Shown here: positions 57,461-64,000 of the stretch, in pieces
Layout: each line of letters starts with the position of its first letter
Position numbering within the stretch: position 1 is the stretch's first letter
Source of the DNA: Stomoxys calcitrans
Taxonomy: Eukaryota > Arthropoda > Insecta > Diptera > Muscidae
NCBI RefSeq assembly: GCF_963082655.1
Contig: NC_081552.1
Location: forward strand, 184,124,571-184,188,570
DNA length: 64,000 nt
Reading direction: 5' to 3'
The notes under the pieces: generated by a model
The model's input: the letters and a program-made list of their open reading frames with translations, nothing else
The model's database searches: none
What the model was told of the DNA's origin: nothing
Made by a program: the position numbers and the translations under genes

Positions 57461-59005
57461 TTTACCCAAGCCATTATAAAGCACGCAAATTAATTTCAGC
57501 TCTCATAACATTGAAAGGTGGGTGTTTGTGTGTCCTCTATTCAGTTGCGGTCAATGTGAGCCCTCACACGTATGCAAATATGATTGGCAATCATTTTATG
57601 CTCATTGGCAAAAACACTTACAACAGCTCTACGACTTTTAAGGAGTATTTCAGGTTTTGGTCGTTAAGAGTCGTAAGCGTTAATAGCGACTGCTGGTATA
57701 AGGTGTGACCATGCCATTCGCTTCATATCTGTCGTGGTAACTTATTTTAAATGTAGCTTGCTGTTGTTCTCGGGCCCACATCCGCTTAATCACTTAAAAG
57801 TTAAGCAGATTGGAAGTCAAAAAATTAAAAAAAAATGATTTTTTTAATATTTTGGTAAAAAATATTTTTAAGGCATTGCTAATTCCTATTCCAATCATTG
57901 TGCGTTAATAGTTTGTTGAAAACACTTATCTCATAATACACGACATATACATGGTCTACCATGTAGGGCAATTGCCACTTTCGGTCTTTCCATTGATATT
58001 TGAACTTTTTTGTTATATCCTCAATATATAGCCATTAAATGACTTATCCAATCCCCAAAGCATTTGTCTGCATATAAACACACAACAGAAAACATTTCGA
58101 AAACATTTGACCTTATGAGAGTCGAAACTTCCAAACTTCCAATGTGTTTAACATAAAATTATTGAATATGCTTGGACACATCTCACCAAAAGAATTTATG
58201 TAAGTGACCTCAGCCATATTTTAAGTGCTGGAATATTTTTGTTGTTTTTTTTCTTTTTTGTGGCGAATGGAAAAAAACGAACAAAACAGCAACCATTACA
58301 ACACACATTGTGAAAGGCATATCCTAACCTTGTGGAAGAGCAAAAAATCAATAATTCCCATATTTTATTTCAGACAAAAACGTGTAAAACTAAAGGAACA
58401 ATAATTGCATGTCTCTTTGGGGCATAGTTTAAATTGACTATAGCATTGATGTATGGCATCGATATGGTCACTCATATACACTCTCGCCCATATAGTAGGA
58501 TGTGCAAGCACAAGGATATTTGTCTTTCCATATACTCGTTGGACTGTATGAAATATTTATCAGAGTTTATTAACACATATCAACACCCTTGTCCATTGTG
58601 GTTCGATAAAAATGTGTTATTACTTCAATGAAATGAAGCGAACAGAGAGAAAAAAGGGGTTCCTTTTTTCTGTATTTATTACTCAAATCGTAAAAAGGCT
58701 AAAGTCGAGTAGGGACAAATCCTTGGGGAAAATTTTTATTAATAGATGGTGTTGATATTGGGTGGTGGTAATGGATCAACTCAATAGGGAGTACCTACTG
58801 AAATTATCGTTATTTAATGATAAACAATAAAATATTTAGAAGAAAATGCTTTTACGGGCATGTACATGGCTGTGTCTTTTATCTAAAGGATCACATAAAA
58901 GGAAGATTTGTTAGTTGTTTGTAACTATTGCCCCTGGATGGGAGTATACTGTAATCGTTAGTAAGAAATGAGGGGCTTATGAGACCACATTCATAGTCAT
59001 TACAT
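57461..59005. other. Island without classified repeats
   Basis: No supported gene. Short frames (57511-57708, 58434-58631) match nothing. Several T and A runs. Confidence 0.35.
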
Positions 59006-59009
59006 TCTA

Positions 59010-60475
59010 AGACGATCTTGTGATCACGTTTCCATATGACAGCTATATCTAAATACAGTCCGATCTTTATCATATTTGGGTCGGATGGCGGATGGGCTAA
59101 AACTACTTACTGTTTCTAATTTCGGCGAAATCGGATAAAAGCTTCAGACCCTTTATGGGCAGATCAGTCTATATGGCAACTATATCTAAATATAGTCCGA
59201 TCTGAGCCATATTTGGGTCCTACGTTAGGAGGCAAAGAACTACTCACTTTTTCAAATTTCAGCGAAATCGGATAAAAAATAAAGCTTTTATGGGCTTCAG
59301 ATCCGTTATCTGGAGATCGGTTTATATGGCAGCTATACCTTAATATAGTCCGATTTGATCCATATTTAGGTCAGATGGCAGGAGGCATAAAATAACCCTC
59401 TGTTTTAAATTTCTGCGAAATCGGATTATAAATAAAATTGTTATGGGCTTCAGACCCTTTAACGACAGATCGGTCTATATGGCAGCTATATCTAAATATA
59501 GTCCGATCTGATCCATATTTGGGTCCTATATTAGGAGGCGTAAAACTACTCACTTTTTTCAAATTTCAGCGAAATCGAAAAGCCTAACATAAGTCACAGT
59601 GTCAAATTTCAGTGAAATCCGACAATATATGCGTCTTTTATGCGCCCAAAACCTTAAATCGAGAGATCGGTCTAAATGGTAGCCATATCCAAATTTGGAC
59701 CGATCTGGGCCAAGTTGCAGAAAAATTTTGAAGAGCCTAACACAACTCGCTATCCCAAATGTCGGCGAACTCGGACAATATATGCGCCTTTTATTTCCCC
59801 AATACCTTAAATCGAGAGAACGTTCTATATGGCAGCCATATCCAAATCTGGACCGATCTGAGCCAAATTGGAAAATAATATCGAACGGCCCAACACAACT
59901 CACTGTCCCAAATATAGGCGACAGCGGGCCCAAAACTTTAAATCTAGAGATTGGTCTATATGGCAGCTATATACAAATCTGAATCGATCTGAGCCAAATT
60001 GAAGAAGGATGTCTAAGGGCCTAACACAACTCACTATCCCAAATTTTAGCAAAATCGGACTTTAAATGCACCTTTTATGGGCCCAAGACCCAAAATCGGC
60101 GGATCGGTCTATATAGGGGATCTATATCCAAATCTGGACCGATCTGGGCCAAATTCAAGAAGGGTGTCGAGTGGCTTAACACAACTTACTGTCCCAAATT
60201 TCAGCAAAATCGGACAATAAATATGGCTTTTAAGATATAGTCCGATATAGCCCATCTTCGAACTTAACCTGCTTATGGACAAAAAAAAAAGAATCTGACT
60301 GTAGCATGATTTCAACAGACAGACGGGCGGACATGTCTAGATCATCTTAGATTTTTACGCTGATCAAGAATATACATATTTTATGGGTCGGAAATGGATA
60401 TTTCGATGTGTTGCAAACGGAATGACAAAATTTATATACCCCCATCTTTCGGTGGTGGGTATAAAAATGGTATGG
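59010..60475 (+). repeat. DINE-like unit, type B, 5' end missing
   Basis: About nine repeats. The first four ('ctaaatatagtccgatctga') differ from the last five ('ccaaatctggaccgatctg') in sequence, then the tail with 'ccatctttcggtggtgggta'. The longest repeat run in the window. Confidence 0.72.
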
Positions 60476-60486
60476 CAGCTATTTAA

Positions 60487-60608
60487 AAAACTTCCCAAAC
60501 GGAGATGTCGCACTACGTCGCGCCGGTTGGGACTCCACTATAAAATGAAGGCCCCATATCACTGAGCTTAAACTTGAATCGGACAGCACACAATGATAAG
60601 TGCGAAGC
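60487..60608 (+). mobile_element. SINE body fragment
   Basis: Middle of the main SINE ('aaggccccatatcactgagc', 'cttgaatcggacagcacaca'). No tRNA head. Confidence 0.55.
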
Positions 60609-61515
60609 CGAGTCTGAACGTCGCAAAGTGGAGCTGTTTATGTTTTTTCGTTGCAAAAATCATATCTTTTGAACCGAATCATATCTTTTGAAATGAATGA
60701 TTGAAACTGCATATGTCGGATAAGTGTTCAGTCTATAAAATAAATGTTTGAAAAGGGTACTAAGCTTCTTAGGTGTTTAGTTATGGCTCATCAAAGACAA
60801 AACTTTTGGAAAAAGAGTAACTAAGTGGAGTACATTTTTTTTAATTTTAGATTTTTTTCTCTCTTTTTAAATAACCAAACAAAACTTTAAAAAAAATTTC
60901 AAAAATTTTTTCAATATTTTATAAAATTTTCATCATAATTTGTAATTTAGTTTTTTGCGGAAATTTTGAGTTGTGAAGCGTATAACTTTTAATAGAAAAG
61001 GGCAATCTTTATTATTTTTTTTTTATTATTATTCGAAGAATTTTGTTACCTTTCCATAGTATTATCAAATTTTCAATTGGTAAAGAAATAGTGCCACAGT
61101 TCCAAAAATGCCAATGGGGCCTTGACTGAAATCGTTAAAAACATTTTTGTTACTCCAATATCTCATAAAAAACTATAGATATTCCAGACACCTATACAGG
61201 ATTTTAAGAGCAATATCTTTTCCAAAAAGATTCATGACGATCGGCCTATAAATGCCTATTTGGCAGCACTTCGAACTTTGAAATGCTAGAGGTGACCTAC
61301 ATTTACGCCCCATTTCAACTCCTGGACCTACTTGGTCTCCAAATTTTGCATGATTATTAGAAACCATCTCTACACCATTATTTTGAAAATATGGCGAGGG
61401 TTATTTTGGGTATATTTGTTTTATTTCCCATCAAGATTGAAAAATAGTGAAAAATGGGTACTTTTTAAATAGCGATTTACCTGGAAAAGCTCAAACAAAT
61501 CAACACTGATTTTTT
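60609..61515. other. AT-rich unassigned DNA
   Basis: Long A/T runs, no gene, no classified repeat. Confidence 0.4.
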
Positions 61516-61519
61516 TTGT

Positions 61520-62420
61520 CTTTTATACCCACCACCATAGGATGGGGGTATACTAATTTCGTCATTCTGTTTGTAACACCTCAAAATATGCGTCTAAGAC
61601 CACATAAAGTATATATATTCTTTATCTTCATGTCATTTTAAGTCGATCTAGCCATGTCCGTCCGTCTGTCTCTCCGTCCGTCCGCCTGTCTCTCAAACGC
61701 TAACTTTCGAAGGAGTAAAGCTAGCCGCTTTTACTTTTTATTAATGTAGGTCAGTTGGGATTGTTAATAGGCCAAATCGGTCCATGTTTTGATATAGCTG
61801 CCGTATCATGGGTCTTGACTTATTGAGCCTCTGAAGGGCGCTGTTCTTATCCGATTTGGCTGAAATTTAGCACGAAGTGTTTTGTTGTGACTTCCAACAA
61901 CTGTGCTAAGTATGGTTCAAATCGGCCAATAACCTGGTATAGCTGCCATAAAAACCGATCTGGGGTGTTGACTTCTTCAACATTTAGGCGGCACAATTCT
62001 TATTCGATTTGGCTGAAATTTTGCACGTGGTGTTTTGATATCACTTCCAACAATTGTGCTAAGTGTGATTTAAATCGGCTCATAACCTAGTATAGCTGCC
62101 ATATAAACCTATCTTGGATCTAGACTTCTTGAGCCGCTGGAAGGCGCAGTTCTCATCTGTTTTGGCTGAAATTTTGCCAGAGGTGTTTTGTTATGACTTC
62201 CAACAACTGTAATAAGTATGGCGCAAATCGGTATATAACCTGATATAGCTGCCATATAAACCAATCTGGGATCTTGACTTCTTGAGCCTATAGAGGGCGC
62301 AATTCTTATCCGATTGGAATGAAATTTTGCACGACGTGTTTTGCTATGACTTCTAACAACTGTGCTAAATTATATGATTCGGCCCGGCCGAACTTAGCAC
62401 GCTTTTACTTATTTTTGAAA
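61520..62420 (-). repeat. DINE-like unit, type A, complete
   Basis: Tail at the left ('acccaccaccataggatggg', '(GTCY)n' block near 61655-61690), four repeats, 5' motif at the right with palindrome TTCGGCCCGGCCGAA at 62378-62392. Confidence 0.78.
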
Positions 62421-63424
62421 TGCTTGCTTTAAACATAGTAGAATCTGTTTGCCACTATTATTTTTCGCTTTATTACATTAGTACAGAAAAGATACGGTGG
62501 CGAACAGGGCTAAACAAAAAGCAAAAACGAAAACTTTGGAGTAAATGGACTAAATGTGTTTTCCTATTTCCAAAAAAAATCTCCTTCTAGCGTGGGACGG
62601 CCTAATGCACACAGCTTAGGTATGTTAATAGTGGCGTCCGTGACAGACTTGCTCAGACAGTTTATAGGCCATTGTGATTCCACAGTAACTACAGAATCGA
62701 ACCCACGAGTTCGAAATCAACTCAACCTTATTAACTTTCTTCCGTACTTCCACAATAAATTCTCAGGAGAATAGTTGCAATGTCCTAACGAAATGTACAT
62801 TGGTGCGTATGACGCATAAAAAAGTCAATGTGCTTCACAACGTATACGCTTTGGTCTACGGAGAAATTGTCCAATGGAGGTGTTCTGTCTTCACTTCTTA
62901 GGAATATGACCATGAAGACCTGAAGATAGCGGAGTTAAAGTGTTTGCATAACATATATTGACCACATTGATATAATGGTTAAGAGGATCACGAACACCGT
63001 TTCTTAAGAAACGACCATTAATATGGTCGACATAAAAATTGGTCTAATGAAAGTTCGGAGAAGACCCTTAAATAAGGCAAAAGTGACAAGGGCACCGCTG
63101 GGTTGGGAGATATATTGTATAAGGCTGGGATTAGTAGATCGCTGGGTGAGATGGAAAAGGCCCAGAAAAAATCCTGAATAAAATTTTACAGCTCCGTGGA
63201 AGATACAGCCAGGCCTCTAGGTTACGGAAGATCCTGTCCTTCACACCTAATACGGCAGAGTCATTCAACCAACGTTGGAGAATGTCTAGTGAGCAAATGC
63301 TGGAACCATACGTGAATTTACGTTTCACGGGAAAATCTCCAACGAGCAGCGCTCAGTGGCATAGGATCGAAAAAAACTAGTAAGAATTATGCCATTTGAG
63401 AACGAATCGATATAAGTTAGGTAG
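62421..63424. other. Unassigned DNA with a possible LINE remnant
   Basis: No host gene supported. Plus-strand frames at 63220-63370 (TAESFNQRWRMSSEQMLEPY) look transposon-like but are not recognised. A perfect 16-bp palindrome CGTTTCTTAAGAAACG is at 62998-63013. Confidence 0.35.
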
Positions 63425-64000
63425 GTTGAGCAGAGGGTGCGGATATTAATCCTTCACTTGGTAGCCTATGGACATGCACCTTAGCCAGTAATCGGCACGT
63501 TGTGTACTCTAAATACTAAAAAATAGCCTCGAAAAAGAAAATCTAAGTTAGGAGTTCCATGCTACTTACAAAATCCTTAATTGTTTTCCATACCACTCTT
63601 CTAAGTTGGTTCATGTCTGGTATAGTGTCCCCACCTAAGTACCGGTGTCTGTTAGCCGCGAAAACCAGGCAATGACAAAGTAAATGCTCCAACGTCTCAT
63701 AATCTGCCCCACATGCCCTACACATGCTATCACTTGCGCGCCGATTTTACATAAGTGAGTCCTTCGTGTCCCGGTATAATACCGAAAGCTATAATGACCT
63801 CCTTCTTACTTCCTTTCAGAAATAACCTCGTCTTCTCACGATCTGTTAGCCAAGTTTATTGACGGCAATCCTCTGGCCTTCACCACCAAATCGTCTGCCT
63901 TACTCCGTTATGGCCCGGCACCCAAACGATGCTGATTTTGCCATTCTCAGAGATGGCATTAATCTCGTTCTTTCACTCCCAGACTGTTCGCGACCTTACC
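63425..64000 (-). mobile_element. LINE-alpha 3' end, continues beyond window
   Basis: The 3' UTR matches 15640-15797. The coding frame 63725-63543 gives CRACGADYETLEHLLCHC (Cys/His block), RHRYLGGDTIPDMNQLR and WKTIKDFVSS, and further right KKEV and IRIVWVPGHN-like blocks. The best-preserved C-terminus of this family here. Confidence 0.82.

Noticed and set aside
59695..59982. Repeated 'GLYGSYIQI'-like peptides in DINE-like arrays, here and in many units
   Set aside because: They arise because the repeat period is often divisible by three. Stops recur within each unit and every strand and frame shows similar peptides.
10470..62420. Regular ~150-bp direct repeats as a CRISPR array
   Set aside because: Units are long, diverged and without constant spacers, in a eukaryotic context with no cas genes.
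62998..63013. 16-bp perfect palindrome as a regulatory site
   Set aside because: Single occurrence with no gene nearby. Chance cannot be excluded.

Overview
This is eukaryotic DNA, most likely from a calyptrate and probably muscid fly. The evidence is the repeat content: DINE-1/mini-me-like elements carrying (GTCY)n and (TA)n cores, tRNA-derived SINEs, mariner elements, and Jockey-, RTE-, CR1- and RNase H-bearing I/LOA-type LINEs. These are mostly degenerate and nested in one another. I see no bacterial gene organisation, no rRNA, no intact tRNA and no CRISPR.

The only sequence I read as a host gene is on the minus strand at the left. A 19-codon first coding exon (12463-12407) ends in GAG|GTATGT. 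A 97-nt exon at 2357-2261 lies between a good polypyrimidine tract/TAG acceptor and a GTGAGT donor. The two join in phase across a ~10-kb intron filled with LINEs, SINEs and a Jockey element. I do not recognise the product. The rest of the gene would lie left of the window. The ~2.5 kb around exon 1 (about 11.4-13.9 kb) is nearly free of recognisable transposons and rich in microsatellites and GA/CAG tracts, as expected for a fly promoter and 5' UTR.

From ~13.9 kb to the right end I find no convincing host gene. About 25 DINE-like units (0.3-1.5 kb) occur on both strands. They share end motifs, with the palindrome TTCGGCCGGGCCGAA near one end and a 'cctatggtggtgggtata' block at the other, but carry at least four kinds of internal tandem repeat (called A, B, C and D here, period ~130-155 bp). 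Other elements have inserted into them: LINEs (14.8-15.8 and 38.0-39.2 kb), two internally deleted mariners (15.85-16.73 and 48.29-49.23 kb) and SINEs.

Largely coding mobile elements are an RNase H LINE here called LINE-alpha (0.5-1.6, 14.8-15.8, 30.1-30.3 and 63.4-64.0 kb), a more complete LINE-beta (7.5-10.4 kb, minus), Jockey copies (3.6-5.6 and 29.2-30.1 kb), an RTE-clade LINE (30.6-33.3 kb) and a CR1-like LINE (22.2-23.4 kb). All are broken. Islands without recognised repeats (26.2-28.2, 35.1-36.4, 39.9-40.9, 46.6-47.5 and 57.5-59.0 kb) are the best places to look for regulatory DNA. I did not find a clearly new functional system. The most unusual structures are the modular DINE-like units, their arrays and inverted pairs, and the nested insertions with readable target duplications.
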